A DNA stretch of 64,000 bases from Sporomusaceae bacterium FL31 (GTDB lineage: Bacteria; Bacillota; Negativicutes; DSM-1736; Dendrosporobacteraceae). The position numbers and the translations under genes are program-made. Under the pieces are notes generated by a model. That model was not told where the DNA came from, ran no database searches, and saw only the letters and a list, made by a program, of their open reading frames with translations. This document shows positions 42,479 through 52,535 of this stretch, piece after piece (the stretch's first letter is position 1; every line of letters starts with the position of its first letter). Where the stretch lies: assembly GCA_003990955.1 (NCBI GenBank), contig BIFV01000008.1:737066-801065 (forward strand). Direction: 5' to 3'.

Positions 42479-42650
42479 CGGATGGGTAGTTACTGAAAGA
42501 CCTTTGTCCACCCCTTCAAGCATGTTCGGCTTCACCAATACTCGATCGCCAGGCTGTATATATTGGGACATGCCGCCTAAGTGGGCGCATAGCTTGCTCG
42601 ACGATTTGTGTATCGTATGAGTTGGCTTGTACAACCGCAACTTTTGTCAT
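42479..42650 (-). pseudogene. Broken 5' end of a DUF362 gene (second copy)
   Basis: Reads MTKVAVVQANSYDTQIVEQA from an ATG at 42650 and then is out of frame because of a deletion of about 10 bases; after it GGMS-YIQPGDRVLVKPNMLEGVDKGLSVTTHP matches codons 29-61 of the intact DUF362 gene at 31581-32708. Similarity ends abruptly at CGGATGGGT, so about 315 codons are missing. Most base differences from the intact gene are at third positions, which suggests a formerly functional paralogue and not a recent copy. Confidence 0.85.
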
Positions 42651-43081
42651 ATATATTATAACCCTGTACTAATATACTTAAATTAGTAGCAAATTCAAAA
42701 CAGATTTCAGTGAAAAATACAACAACCTCCGCAAAGATACTGCGTCAACCAACGTCCTCGTTTGACCCCGTTTATCCTATGAATAGGGTTTGTTGTCTGT
42801 CATTATCGTTAGTATTTGTCGTATAAACAGATCGAGGATTCAAAGTCATTGACTTTCCTTGGTATGTTTCACCGCTATAGAACTATCTCGAAGATATGCC
42901 TTAATAATAACTTGGTCAGTCAAGAACTCGCTTCTGTCTTAGCATCGAATCTCCTTCATATTTGTAACTCGCATTTGTCTCTGCCTATAATCTAAAGCGA
43001 TTCTATATATGAGTAAAAGATATACAATCAGTCTTTACTATAACTAGATCATATAGTACACTGTCGTTAGAGGTGTTAATT
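42651..43081. other. Intergenic region with a LysR-gene promoter
   Basis: No gene seen up to the LysR gene. TTGTAA (42962-42967), 18 bases, TATAAT (42986-42991) is a good promoter about 90 bases upstream of the LysR start. Confidence 0.5.
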
Positions 43082-43981
43082 ATGGATATTCGGCATTTAG
43101 AATATTTTGTTGAAGTGGCTCGCCAAAAAAGTTTTAGTAAAGCTGCAATTGCGAACCATGTATCCCAATCAGCAATTAGTAAATTAATTAAAGATTTAGA
43201 AGTGGAACTCGGAACTCCTTTATTTAACCGGACCTCCAAGTATGTGCAATTAACCGATGCTGGCATCATTTTCTTAGAACAAGCACAGCAAATTGTGCTC
43301 ATGTTTCATAATCTCACTACTGACTTTGAGAACAAAATTAAAATGGAAAAGGGGAAAATTTTCATAGGCTTACCGCCAATTACAAGTTCTACCATATTTG
43401 CTGAATTGCTAGGAGAATTTAAAAAGAAGTACCCCAAAATAGAAATTAATCTATCTGAATATGGATCAAAAAAAATAGCCCTTGCTATTCAAGACGGAAA
43501 CTTGGATATTGGCGTCATGTGCATAGTACCAGATAAGCAGCTTTTTGACTCCTTACCTTTTTCTAAAGATCCTCTTTGCATTATTGTCTCCACTCAAAAT
43601 CCTATCAGTCAGTTACCGTCAGTTCAGTTAACATCATTAGCTAACGAATCGTTTGTATTATACAGTGAAGATTTTAGCCTACATGATGAAATTATAAATC
43701 AGTGCAATCATGCCGGGTTTTCTCCTCATATTATTTTTGAAACCTCTCAGCGTGAGTTAATGACGCAAATTGTCGCCGCTAATTTAGGAGTTGCCTTCAT
43801 GCCCAGTGAGGTGTGCAATGGATTAGATACCAAGCGCATTGCTTCTGTACCGTTACTGCAGCCTCAAATCATTCACAATATGTCTATCGTATGGAAAAAA
43901 GACCGATACATGTCCCATGCCGCTCGTTTATGGTTACAGTTTGCTGAAAACTATCTTCTAACTATTGAGTCTAACAAGTAA
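43082..43981 (+). CDS. LysR-family transcription regulator
   Basis: A 299-aa regulator. N-terminal winged helix MDIRHLEYFVEVARQKSFSKAA (about 1-60) with SQSAISKLIKDLEVELGTPLF, then a periplasmic-binding-protein-like effector domain (about 90-295; IFIGLPPITSSTIFAELLG). Similar in layout to CidR/YwbI-type regulators. ATG with GAGGTG 6 bases before. It is followed by a strong terminator and then by a D-2-hydroxyacid dehydrogenase gene, its probable target. Confidence 0.92.
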   Translation: MDIRHLEYFVEVARQKSFSKAAIANHVSQSAISKLIKDLEVELGTPLFNRTSKYVQLTDAGIIFLEQAQQIVLMFHNLTTDFENKIKMEKGKIFIGLPPITSSTIFAELLGEFKKKYPKIEINLSEYGSKKIALAIQDGNLDIGVMCIVPDKQLFDSLPFSKDPLCIIVSTQNPISQLPSVQLTSLANESFVLYSEDFSLHDEIINQCNHAGFSPHIIFETSQRELMTQIVAANLGVAFMPSEVCNGLDTKRIASVPLLQPQIIHNMSIVWKKDRYMSHAARLWLQFAENYLLTIESNK

Positions 43982-44018
43982 AAACCTTCTCCCTATTTTA
44001 AAATAGGGAGAAGGTTTT
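43981..44018 (+). terminator. Terminator after lysR
   Basis: AAAACCTTCTCCCTATTTT / AAAATAGGGAGAAGGTTTT: a 19-bp perfect inverted repeat, ending in a T-rich stretch (ATTTC). Confidence 0.9.
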
Positions 44019-44165
44019 ATTTCATAATCAAGATCACTCACTTTTAGGCTATGATCAAAGGGAATGCTGTTTAGTATTATTATTCATTTTACAGATAGGT
44101 CCTCTCACTGTAAACTTTTATCAAGATCAGTGCATCCTCGTATAATAAATAGTGTGGAGGTAATT

Positions 44166-45125
44166 ATGAAGAAAAATACAGTCTTTCTTAATTCTGGTAA
44201 ACTAAATTTTGACGACAAGCTCAATTTTTCATCTCTTACTGAGCTCACCACTTTCACAAAATACTCCGAAAGCAGCAATGAGGAGATTTTAGAACGGGTT
44301 AATGGCCAAGACATTATTATTACTAAAGAAATGCCTGTAGGCAGGGATGTCATTTCTCAGTTTCCTGCCTCTGTAAAACTCATCTGCGAAGCCGGTACTG
44401 GCTATAATAATATTGATATCGTTGCGGCCCGAGAAAAAGGTATTGCTGTATGCAATGTGCCCACATACAGTACCGAAGCAGTCGCACAAATGGCGATTAC
44501 TTTTATATTGAATTTAAGTTCATCATTAGTTCAGCAACAAATTATGATTCAAAAGAAAAATTTTGATAATTTTACGAAATATCTTCAAGTTCCACATTTT
44601 GAGCTGCAGGGCAAGATACTTGGAGTGATTGGTGGCGGTGCTATTGGGCGCCACGTAGCAAAATTAGCATTAGCTCTAGGAATGAACATTTTAATATATG
44701 ATCTATTTCCAAAACCATATGGTGATCCAAGAGTAGAATTCGTTAGCTTGGAAGACTTGCTCAAGCAAAGTGATTTTATTACTCTCCACTGCCCACTTAC
44801 CGCAAACACAAAACACCTTATCAACAAAGATAGTTTAAAATTGGTCAAGCCATCAGCATTTATTATCAATACTTCAAGGGGACCACTAATAAAAGAAAAT
44901 GATCTAATTGAAGCCTTGCAACACAAAAACATTGCTGGTGCAGCTCTTGACGTTCACGATCCCGAGCCCCCAGCAGCGAGCAATCCCTTATTTACCATGG
45001 AAAATGTAATCATGACTCCACATATCGGTTGGAGACGTATTGAGTCGAGGCAAAGACTTATCGAGCTTACAGCTGATAATATTAAAGCTTATATTGCTGG
45101 AAAAGAAATTAATGCTGTAAATTGA
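44166..45125 (+). CDS. D-isomer-specific 2-hydroxyacid dehydrogenase
   Basis: A 319-aa NAD-dependent dehydrogenase of the D-lactate/phosphoglycerate/glycerate group. The NAD-binding loop is LGVIGGGAIGRHVAKLAL (about 145-162); catalytic Arg in INTSRGPLI, Glu in ALDVHDPEPP and His in TPHIGWRR. Substrate not determined by sequence. ATG with GGAGG 5 bases before; the 34 codons ahead of it in frame lack support. A strong ribosome site just after its stop shows that another gene once followed (see 45149). Confidence 0.92.
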   Translation: MKKNTVFLNSGKLNFDDKLNFSSLTELTTFTKYSESSNEEILERVNGQDIIITKEMPVGRDVISQFPASVKLICEAGTGYNNIDIVAAREKGIAVCNVPTYSTEAVAQMAITFILNLSSSLVQQQIMIQKKNFDNFTKYLQVPHFELQGKILGVIGGGAIGRHVAKLALALGMNILIYDLFPKPYGDPRVEFVSLEDLLKQSDFITLHCPLTANTKHLINKDSLKLVKPSAFIINTSRGPLIKENDLIEALQHKNIAGAALDVHDPEPPAASNPLFTMENVIMTPHIGWRRIESRQRLIELTADNIKAYIAGKEINAVN

Positions 45126-45148
45126 GGTTATCCAAAGGAGACACCCTA

Positions 45149-45214
45149 TTGTTCCTGTTAAATTGCGTACAAAAGATGATATATGACGAAAGCAAGCTGC
45201 TGTCTAAATCACTG
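45149..45214 (+). pseudogene. 5' remnant of a gene cut off by an IS element
   Basis: AAAGGAG at 45134-45140 is followed 8 bases on by TTG and about 20 codons (LFLLNCVQKMIYDESKLL). The frame then runs into antisense IS3 transposase sequence. It looks like the start of the next gene in the dehydrogenase operon, lost when the IS inserted or was deleted. Weakly supported. Confidence 0.35.
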
Positions 45215-45467
45215 GCGATAAGCTGTTTAGTTTCTTTTGTGTCCATTCGTGATTATAGTAAAATATATATTCCCCGACTGCTTTGCCAAGATCTAGAAAG
45301 GATCGAAGCGAACGCTTTCTAACTCTTACGCATTCACATTTCAAATAACTGAAAAAGTTCTCCATTATTGCATTATCCCAGCAGTTTCCTTTACGAAACA
45401 TGCTTAGGATGATGCCTTTTTCTTTTAGAATTCCCTGATAGCTTTTGTTCGTGTAATCGATGCACAT
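45204..45467 (-). mobile_element. IS3/IS150-type transposase fragment
   Basis: An 87-codon frame with the C-terminal DDE region of IS3-family OrfB: GILKEKGIILSMFRKGNCWDNAIMENFFSYLKCE and YIFYYNHEWTQKKLNSLSPV. The final catalytic Glu region is kept, but the N-terminal 200 codons and the last residues (normally SPVEYR) are missing, and I found no terminal inverted repeats. A remnant that cannot move by itself. Confidence 0.85.
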
Positions 45468-45549
45468 TCTAGTTTTTTCTTAACGAGAGCCGGTAAGCCT
45501 GGCGGCAAAGCGGTCACAGACTATACCGGTTATACATAAAATAAAATAA

Positions 45550-46869
<1,320 letters not shown>

Positions 46870-47299
46870 TATTAGTGAGGCAAAACTAAAAATCGTTAAG
46901 TATATTATCAATTATGGGATTGGGAACGGCTATTGGCGTCTTTTTGCTTTGCTATTTCTCTTTGGAACTATGAATGTAAATGAATACAAATATGAATATT
47001 AATCGGTTTTACGGAAGGCATTCTGTTAGTTGCTTTCAATATAGATATTTGGATCAGATATCTTTTCTTAAGGATTTAACCGAGAACATTACTCAAGGAA
47101 ATGAAAAAGCATAGATTCTGGATTATGGTTAATCCATGAACCTATGCTTTTTCATTTCCTTGAGAGAGATTAAAATAACGAAACTTATTCGTTAGTTAGT
47201 ATATTCAACTCACCAAGCCCAAATATGCTTCATTTATTCCTGCCGGCTGTTCATTATGAAAAGAAAACACATCTAAGGCCACAAAGCGCCAGTATTTGT
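46870..47299. other. Intergenic region between collagen-like gene and rph
   Basis: No gene. Holds the long inverted repeat described at 47092-47164. Confidence 0.4.
47092..47164. terminator. Long inverted repeat / bidirectional terminator
   Basis: CTCAAGGAAATGAAAAAGCATAG and its perfect 23-bp complement flank a 27-base loop, which itself holds GGATTA / TAATCC. Positioned between convergent genes, so it may terminate both, although arms of this length are unusual for a simple terminator. Confidence 0.65.
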
Positions 47300-49948
47300 T
47301 TATTGCAATGCCGTATAAGACCCTCCGTTTAGAATTTCTACATATCCTTCCGTTCCGTTTACCCGGATACGCTGTCCGTCTTTAATCAATCGGGTGGCAT
47401 TCTCCACACTTACTACGGCCGGAAGGCCGTATTCTCTGGCAACAACAGCACCATGGGTCATCATCCCGCCCACTTCCGTCACCAGACCTTTAATAGCTAC
47501 AAACACCGGCGTCCAACTAGGGTCAGTGAAGGTAGTAACCAGAATATCACCTTCTTCGATATTGGCATCCTCCATGTTTAAGATGACCCGCGCCCGCCCC
47601 TCAACCACGCCGGAGGAAACCGCCACACCAGCCAAAGCACCTGGGGGAATGTTGCCGGTATCGTATTCACTGGAGATAATCTCACCCTCAGAGGTAATGA
47701 CCCGGGGAGGCGTCAGTTTCTTAAAAACCTCATAGTCTTCTTTTCTCTTTGCTATAAGGCTATAATCCACCCGGTTCGTTCTCACTGTCTCCCTCAATTC
47801 CGTAAAAGATAGATAGTATATGTCCTCCCGATCTCTTATCACTCCCTTTTGCACGAGCTTATCGACTTCCTTCATTAATGCTTGCTTGATAATCCAGAGG
47901 TACCAGACAAGCAGATACTTGCTATATTCCCTGTATCCAGCAAAATTACGCAAAACACTGATCATCTTCTTGGTCTTTTTGGCTTTGCTCTTTCCACCGG
48001 GCAGTTGTTCCAACCGGCTTAAAATATCCTCTTCCTTCCGTCTTGCTTCCTCCAGCCCTTGTTCAAATTTCATACTGTGGGCACCCGGCCCGAAAGTCTT
48101 TATATTGCTAAGAATCATGGGAATAAGTGTCGTCGGTTTCTCATTCCACCGTGGCCTGGTTATATCAATTTCCGCTGAACAACGCATACCATATTTCTTA
48201 AGGTACACCCGGATGGAAGCACTTACGTCTTGCCCGCCTTCCAATTCAGCTAAATCCGCAAAAAACGTCTCGTCACGGGCATGCGCAAAAAATTCAATTA
48301 CTGACGGATACTTTCTCACGACATCCGCTACGTCCAAAAGCTCCAACCCCATTTCGGAGGTAACATTATCGGGGACCGACTGGGCAAGGGCATCAGCTGC
48401 ATTTTTTTCCCCCAGCCATTTCTGCATGTTTTTATTGATCCAGGAGCTGGCATAGGCACCGGTAAAAACTGCCCCGTAGCCGGCAAAAACCGCATCCTTT
48501 ATGTCCGTATAACTTCTAAAAATAGTATCAAACAATTCATCTCCCGCTACTTTGGCAATTCTTTGCTCCAGGTCGTGTATCACCATCTCATTATGCGCCA
48601 TAAGGTCTTTCACAATAACATGGTCATTCCTAAGATAGGTTTTTAGTGTGTCGATTCCCCATTTCAACCACACTGAAACCCCCAACGTCAGTCCTTTTTC
48701 CCGGGATAATCCTTGGATAAAAGCTTTCCGTTTTAGAATATTATAAACTGCCTTCTGCATCAAAATATCAATCACGCCCATGCTTTTGGCCAAATTCTTG
48801 CCTATTATCGGTAAGCTGAGTTCACGGGACATGTCCATATATAACCTTCCACCAAGTTCAATCATCGCCGAACCGGAAATCAATTTAAAAAAATCCTGAA
48901 AAAAGCTGTAACCCAATGGTTTCATAGCTTCGGTCATCATCTGCCGATGCCCGAAGGAAAAATACACATGGTTTTTCCCATCCTTCGCCTCCGGTGCAGG
49001 ATATAGGGTAGTGATAGGACGGCTCTGGACGATGTAGACAGTATCTTCATAAAGGCACCATTCGATATCCTGCGGACGGCTAAAAAAGGCTTCAATCTTT
49101 CTGCCCGTGCCCTCAAGCTGCAAAATCTGCTCGTCCGTCAGTGTTTGCATGTTTTGTCGGTCAGGCTCTATCTCCTTTTCCTCTGTACCGCCTTCTTTTA
49201 CGGCATAGATAGCCAGCTTTTTAGCGGATATCTTCTTATCAATGATTCTGCCGTCACGTACCTTATAGATATCGGCGTTTACCAGACCCGATACCAGCGC
49301 CTCGCCAAGGCCGAAGCTGGCATCGATGGACAGCACCTTCCGGTTGGAGGTAACAGGATCGGCAGTAAACAGTATCCCCGCTGCCTCCGGAAAAACCATC
49401 TTCTGAACGACGACGGACAGATGGACCTTGCGATGGTCAAAGCCGTTTTGGATGCGGTAGGTTACGGCGCGGTCAGTAAACAGCGACGCCCAGCATTTGC
49501 TGATATGCTTAAGAATGGCATCCTTGCCGATAATGTTCAAATAGGTATCCTGCTGGCCGGCAAAGGAGGCTGTTGGCAAATCTTCCGCTGTGGCGCTGGA
49601 ACGCACGGCATAGGCAGTTTCTTCACCAAGCTTTGAGAGATAACGAGTGATCTCTTCCTCTATGTCCCTTAATATGGGTATTCCTTCGATAACCTTGCGA
49701 ATCTTGCCGCTGATTTCAGCGATTCTTTCTCGTTCGTCCACCTTTAGCCGCGATAGTTGATCAAGCAAGACATTAATTTCTGGCGTTTGCCCGATGGTTC
49801 TTTTATACGCTTCGGTGGTAATACAAAAACCATCCGCTACCTGGATCCCCTCAATTCTAGCTAATTCCCCCAGGTTGGCGCCTTTGCCCCCGACCATCAT
49901 AAGCTTTGTTTTATCGATCTCCTGGAAGCCAAGTACATATTGATTCAC
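47300..49948 (-). CDS. rph: Rifampin phosphotransferase (PEP-synthase-like)
   Basis: An 882-aa three-domain enzyme that phosphorylates rifamycins with ATP. ATP-grasp N-terminus (GGKGANLGEL near 20, AYAVRSSATAEDLPTASFAGQQDTYLN near 110-135, DIEWCLYEDTVYIVQSRPITTL near 300), a middle rifampin-binding region, and the swivelling His domain (VGGMMTHGAVVAREYGLPAVV near 820). The close fit with known Rph makes it more likely than PEP synthase, which has a C-terminal PEP barrel that is absent here. GTG start behind GGAGGA. Downstream of a tetR gene by 54 bases, so likely inducible. A rifamycin-resistance function is predicted from homology. Confidence 0.88.
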   Translation of the reverse strand: MNQYVLGFQEIDKTKLMMVGGKGANLGELARIEGIQVADGFCITTEAYKRTIGQTPEINVLLDQLSRLKVDERERIAEISGKIRKVIEGIPILRDIEEEITRYLSKLGEETAYAVRSSATAEDLPTASFAGQQDTYLNIIGKDAILKHISKCWASLFTDRAVTYRIQNGFDHRKVHLSVVVQKMVFPEAAGILFTADPVTSNRKVLSIDASFGLGEALVSGLVNADIYKVRDGRIIDKKISAKKLAIYAVKEGGTEEKEIEPDRQNMQTLTDEQILQLEGTGRKIEAFFSRPQDIEWCLYEDTVYIVQSRPITTLYPAPEAKDGKNHVYFSFGHRQMMTEAMKPLGYSFFQDFFKLISGSAMIELGGRLYMDMSRELSLPIIGKNLAKSMGVIDILMQKAVYNILKRKAFIQGLSREKGLTLGVSVWLKWGIDTLKTYLRNDHVIVKDLMAHNEMVIHDLEQRIAKVAGDELFDTIFRSYTDIKDAVFAGYGAVFTGAYASSWINKNMQKWLGEKNAADALAQSVPDNVTSEMGLELLDVADVVRKYPSVIEFFAHARDETFFADLAELEGGQDVSASIRVYLKKYGMRCSAEIDITRPRWNEKPTTLIPMILSNIKTFGPGAHSMKFEQGLEEARRKEEDILSRLEQLPGGKSKAKKTKKMISVLRNFAGYREYSKYLLVWYLWIIKQALMKEVDKLVQKGVIRDREDIYYLSFTELRETVRTNRVDYSLIAKRKEDYEVFKKLTPPRVITSEGEIISSEYDTGNIPPGALAGVAVSSGVVEGRARVILNMEDANIEEGDILVTTFTDPSWTPVFVAIKGLVTEVGGMMTHGAVVAREYGLPAVVSVENATRLIKDGQRIRVNGTEGYVEILNGGSYTALQ

Positions 49949-50002
49949 TGATATTCCTCCTTGTTTGCTGCAAACCGATTGACCGCTATATTCTAACAAT
50001 CC

Positions 50003-50593
50003 TTAAACACTTACAATTCCTACCTTGATTATTTTGAGACCTTCGTTGATCTTTTTTAGAAACATATTCTCGTCGAATCCAAACAAGGAAAACTGCTTCC
50101 AAATGAGAGAATAAATCATATCCGCGACCAGGTCGGCATCAACTTCCGACCTTATCAAGCCGCGCTCTTTATCACGCGCGATCATTTTGATCAAACCTTC
50201 GAACGAAGCAGCTCGGAGCTTAGTAATGAATTCACTATTATCAATCTCCATCATTATACCGATCTGGCTATATTCCGGTTTTGACCGGCCCCACTCGAAT
50301 GAGGCTTTGGTTGCTTGTATACAGATTTCAAAAACATCCGCGTCCGGGTCTAAGGCATCGGCGTGGCGAATAATCTCCCGCTTCTCCCTTACAATTTCCT
50401 CGAACATATAACGAAAGATATCCTCTTTACCGCTAAAATACTGATAAAAGCTTCCCCTGGGTATTCCGGCGGTCTTCACAATTTGATTGATGGATGCCTC
50501 GCTGAACCGCCGGGTTGAAAACTCCTGCACGGCGGCATTAAAAATCCTCCGTTTTTTAGCATCGCTCAAATTATCGAAAGTGTCTTTCGGCAC
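50003..50593 (-). CDS. TetR-family repressor of the rph operon
   Basis: A 196-aa regulator. N-terminal HTH: KKRRIFNAAVQEFSTRRFSEASINQIVKTAGIPRGSFYQYFSGKEDIFRY (about 12-60). The C-terminal ligand-binding region is of the TetR_C type. GTG start with AAAGGAG 8 bases before. Two palindromes of the form TGACA-N4-TGTCA upstream are its probable operators. It is cotranscribed with rph, so it is expected to repress both and be released by a ligand, possibly a rifamycin. Confidence 0.9.
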   Translation of the reverse strand: MPKDTFDNLSDAKKRRIFNAAVQEFSTRRFSEASINQIVKTAGIPRGSFYQYFSGKEDIFRYMFEEIVREKREIIRHADALDPDADVFEICIQATKASFEWGRSKPEYSQIGIMMEIDNSEFITKLRAASFEGLIKMIARDKERGLIRSEVDADLVADMIYSLIWKQFSLFGFDENMFLKKINEGLKIIKVGIVSV

Positions 50594-50614
50594 ACTATCA
50601 TCTCCTTTGAAGAT

Positions 50615-50668
50615 ATAATAGCATGATACAATCCATATGACAACACTGTCACATGACAAGATTGTCAT
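50615..50668 (-). promoter_or_regulatory. Promoter and tandem operators of tetR-rph
   Basis: On the minus strand TTGTCA (50643-50638), 17 bases, TATTAT (50620-50615). Two palindromes, TGACAACACTGTCA (50638-50651) and TGACAAGATTGTCA (50654-50667), share the half site TGACA and are spaced 16 bases centre to centre. The proximal one covers the -35 element. Confidence 0.78.
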
Positions 50669-50898
50669 TCTTATTTTATGCAAAATGAGCCTAAATATTA
50701 GGCTGCAGAAACAGGCTAGGAAATCCTGTTGCCAGTAATATTATTCTCTTGTTAGTGATCCTAGATACCTAAAAAAATAACCGTTGTGACGGCTTAAACT
50801 CCAATATGGAACCCGGCTAATATTTTCTTCTTACGTCCGCGGAACCACATACCCTATTTCCCCACAGCCATCGAGACTACACCTAAGCCTGTACGAAG

Positions 50899-50962
50899 CA
50901 GAGGGACGTTCATTTTGCTTCATAGCTCTCACATAGAACGAAGCAATAAGAACGTCCCTCTG
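50899..50962. repeat. REP-like palindromic repeat A, copy 2
   Basis: CAGAGGGACGTTC / GAACGTCCCTCTG, 13-bp perfect arms 38 bases apart; inner TTTTGCTTCA and GAAGCAATAA also nearly pair. Lies in the rph / L,D-transpeptidase interval. Confidence 0.88.
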
Positions 50963-51054
50963 GTAGGCCTACCACTTGTCATTTCATACGAGTGTAATTT
51001 TGGGATTCAAAAGACATAATGACGGCATAGAATAATCACGAGGAGTGATGAATA

Positions 51055-51399
51055 ATGAAAACTCGTGTGGAAGTTAATCTGAATACCCACCGTGCTTGTT
51101 ACTTCGAAAACGACAAACTTATTAAAGAATATCGTGTTGGCAGCGGAAAACCCGAAACACCTACCCCACCAGGAAGTTATGTAGTGATCGAGAAGTTGAT
51201 TTTTGAAAAGCAAGGTGATATAGACTTAGGCTCAAGAAGGTTAGTATTATCATCAGATAAAACCTGTTTACACGGTTCATGGAATGGACCTGTAGAAGGG
51301 TATGTTTCCGGCGGCTGCGTAAGAATGTATAATCAAGATATCGAAGAACTCTTTGAAAAAATAGATATTGGAACTCCAGTGACAATGACGAAATACTGA
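51055..51399 (+). CDS. Small L,D-transpeptidase (YkuD domain)
   Basis: A 114-aa YkuD-fold protein. MKTRVEVNLNTHRACYFENDKLIKEYRVGSGKPETPTPPGSYVV opens the domain and LHGSWNGPVEGYVSGGCVRMYN holds the catalytic His and Cys (SGGCVRM). No signal peptide or LysM domain is seen, whereas most relatives are exported; so it may act inside, be exported otherwise, or be part of a degraded gene. ATG with GAGGAG 8 bases before. Confidence 0.87.
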   Translation: MKTRVEVNLNTHRACYFENDKLIKEYRVGSGKPETPTPPGSYVVIEKLIFEKQGDIDLGSRRLVLSSDKTCLHGSWNGPVEGYVSGGCVRMYNQDIEELFEKIDIGTPVTMTKY

Positions 51400-51469
51400 A
51401 TTCTATTGGATTCATCATCAAGGAGAGTCCATAAGGACCTTAATAGTGAGTCCTCATTGATGCGTGGGG

Positions 51470-51524
51470 AAATAAATCTGTTAGTGTCACAGGAGCAGCT
51501 TCCCTGACACTAACAGATTTATTT
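51470..51524. terminator. Long inverted repeat after the L,D-transpeptidase gene, related to repeat B
   Basis: AAATAAATCTGTTAGTGTCA and its exact 20-bp complement around CAGGAGCAGCTTCCC. The inner part (GTGTCACAGGAGCAGCTTCCCTGACAC) resembles the stem of repeat B. Can terminate transcription on both strands. Confidence 0.75.
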
Positions 51525-51576
51525 ACAGCCCAATAGAATCTTCTCTGTGCAAGATAGAACATTATCTATCATTTAA

Positions 51577-52428
51577 TCAAACATGCTGTAATACCTCTTG
51601 TAGGAAACTGCTTAAACTAATTCGATTGATCACATCACCGATCCGCTCGTTTTTATAGGCTAATCGATTATAAACACCAAGTATATTTTCGATGTAGAAC
51701 ATAGCTTCCTGTTCTGGTATAACGGTAAAAATCTTATGCCCCAGCATCGGTTTCTTCCCGATCTTTCCGCCTATGTACAGGCTGTATCCTTGTTTATGAA
51801 TACGCAAGACATGATTAGGGCAATTTCTCACACATAATCCGCAGTTAATGCACTTTTTTGTTTTAATATTCGGCTTACCATCCTGCACCGAAACTGCCTT
51901 AACTTTACAAATATTTTCACAGGTTTTACAACCAATACAGCCACTACCTGCAGTTGGGATAATAACTCCATGCAGACCAATATCATTTATCTGAGGCTTA
52001 GCGCAAGAATTTGGACAACCACTTAAAGCAATTTTAGTTTTTGATGGCTGCTGTCGCCCCACCATTAAAGCATCCAGTTGTTCAGCTAGATTTACCGTAT
52101 TACAAATCCCCTTTTTACATAGGCTTATTCCAGGGCAAGCAATAGCGGTAAATATTCGGGATCCGCGAACTGCATGCAATAACCCCAAATCGTGTATTTC
52201 TTGAAAAATACTTGCTAATCGATCTTCCTGTACCCAATGAAGCTCGACTGATTGTCGAGTCGTAATATGCACTTGCCCATTAGCGTATTTATCTGATAAA
52301 CACGCCAAGTTACGTAATTGATCACTAGTTAAGTTACCTGCAATGGTTCGAATCCGTATTGCAAATAATCCCTCTTCGCGCTGTTTGATATAACCATGTT
52401 TCTCGATAAAGTCGTGCTTGCCATCCAT
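51577..52428 (-). CDS. Sulfite/nitrite reductase-like protein with inserted ferredoxin domain (AsrC-like)
   Basis: A 283-aa protein. Ferredoxin-like N-terminal half (YIKQREEGLFAIRIRTIAGNLTSDQL; VHITTRQSVELHWV), siroheme/cluster Cys in CPGISLCKKGICNTV and ALSGCPNSCAKP, then two 4Fe-4S motifs (CIGCKTCENICKVKA, CINCGLCVRNCPNHV). This order is that of anaerobic sulfite reductase subunit C; no AsrA/AsrB genes are beside it. ATG with GGAGGT 7 bases before. Divergent from an ArsR-type regulator that may control it. Confidence 0.85.
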   Translation of the reverse strand: MDGKHDFIEKHGYIKQREEGLFAIRIRTIAGNLTSDQLRNLACLSDKYANGQVHITTRQSVELHWVQEDRLASIFQEIHDLGLLHAVRGSRIFTAIACPGISLCKKGICNTVNLAEQLDALMVGRQQPSKTKIALSGCPNSCAKPQINDIGLHGVIIPTAGSGCIGCKTCENICKVKAVSVQDGKPNIKTKKCINCGLCVRNCPNHVLRIHKQGYSLYIGGKIGKKPMLGHKIFTVIPEQEAMFYIENILGVYNRLAYKNERIGDVINRISLSSFLQEVLQHV

Positions 52429-52469
52429 ATCTACAATACCTCCACATATCCTAAATTCATTTAAACGTA

Positions 52470-52498
52470 TTGTAACATGGTAACATTTCGGTTATGAT
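52470..52498 (+). promoter_or_regulatory. Promoter of the ArsR-type regulator
   Basis: TTGTAA, 17 bases, TATGAT; the spacer carries the direct repeat TAACATGG-TAACAT (52473-52486), a possible operator in the divergent region. Confidence 0.6.
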
Positions 52499-52535
52499 CG
52501 AAGCATGAATGTTGTTATGGAGGTGTTAAAATAAT

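Noticed and set aside
45204..45467. Complete insertion sequence
   Set aside because: Only the C-terminal part of the transposase is left and no terminal inverted repeats were found.
47300..49948. PEP synthase (PpsA) as identity for the 882-aa enzyme
   Set aside because: The ATP-grasp and His domains fit both, but the order (His domain at the extreme C-terminus, no PEP barrel) is that of rifampin phosphotransferase.
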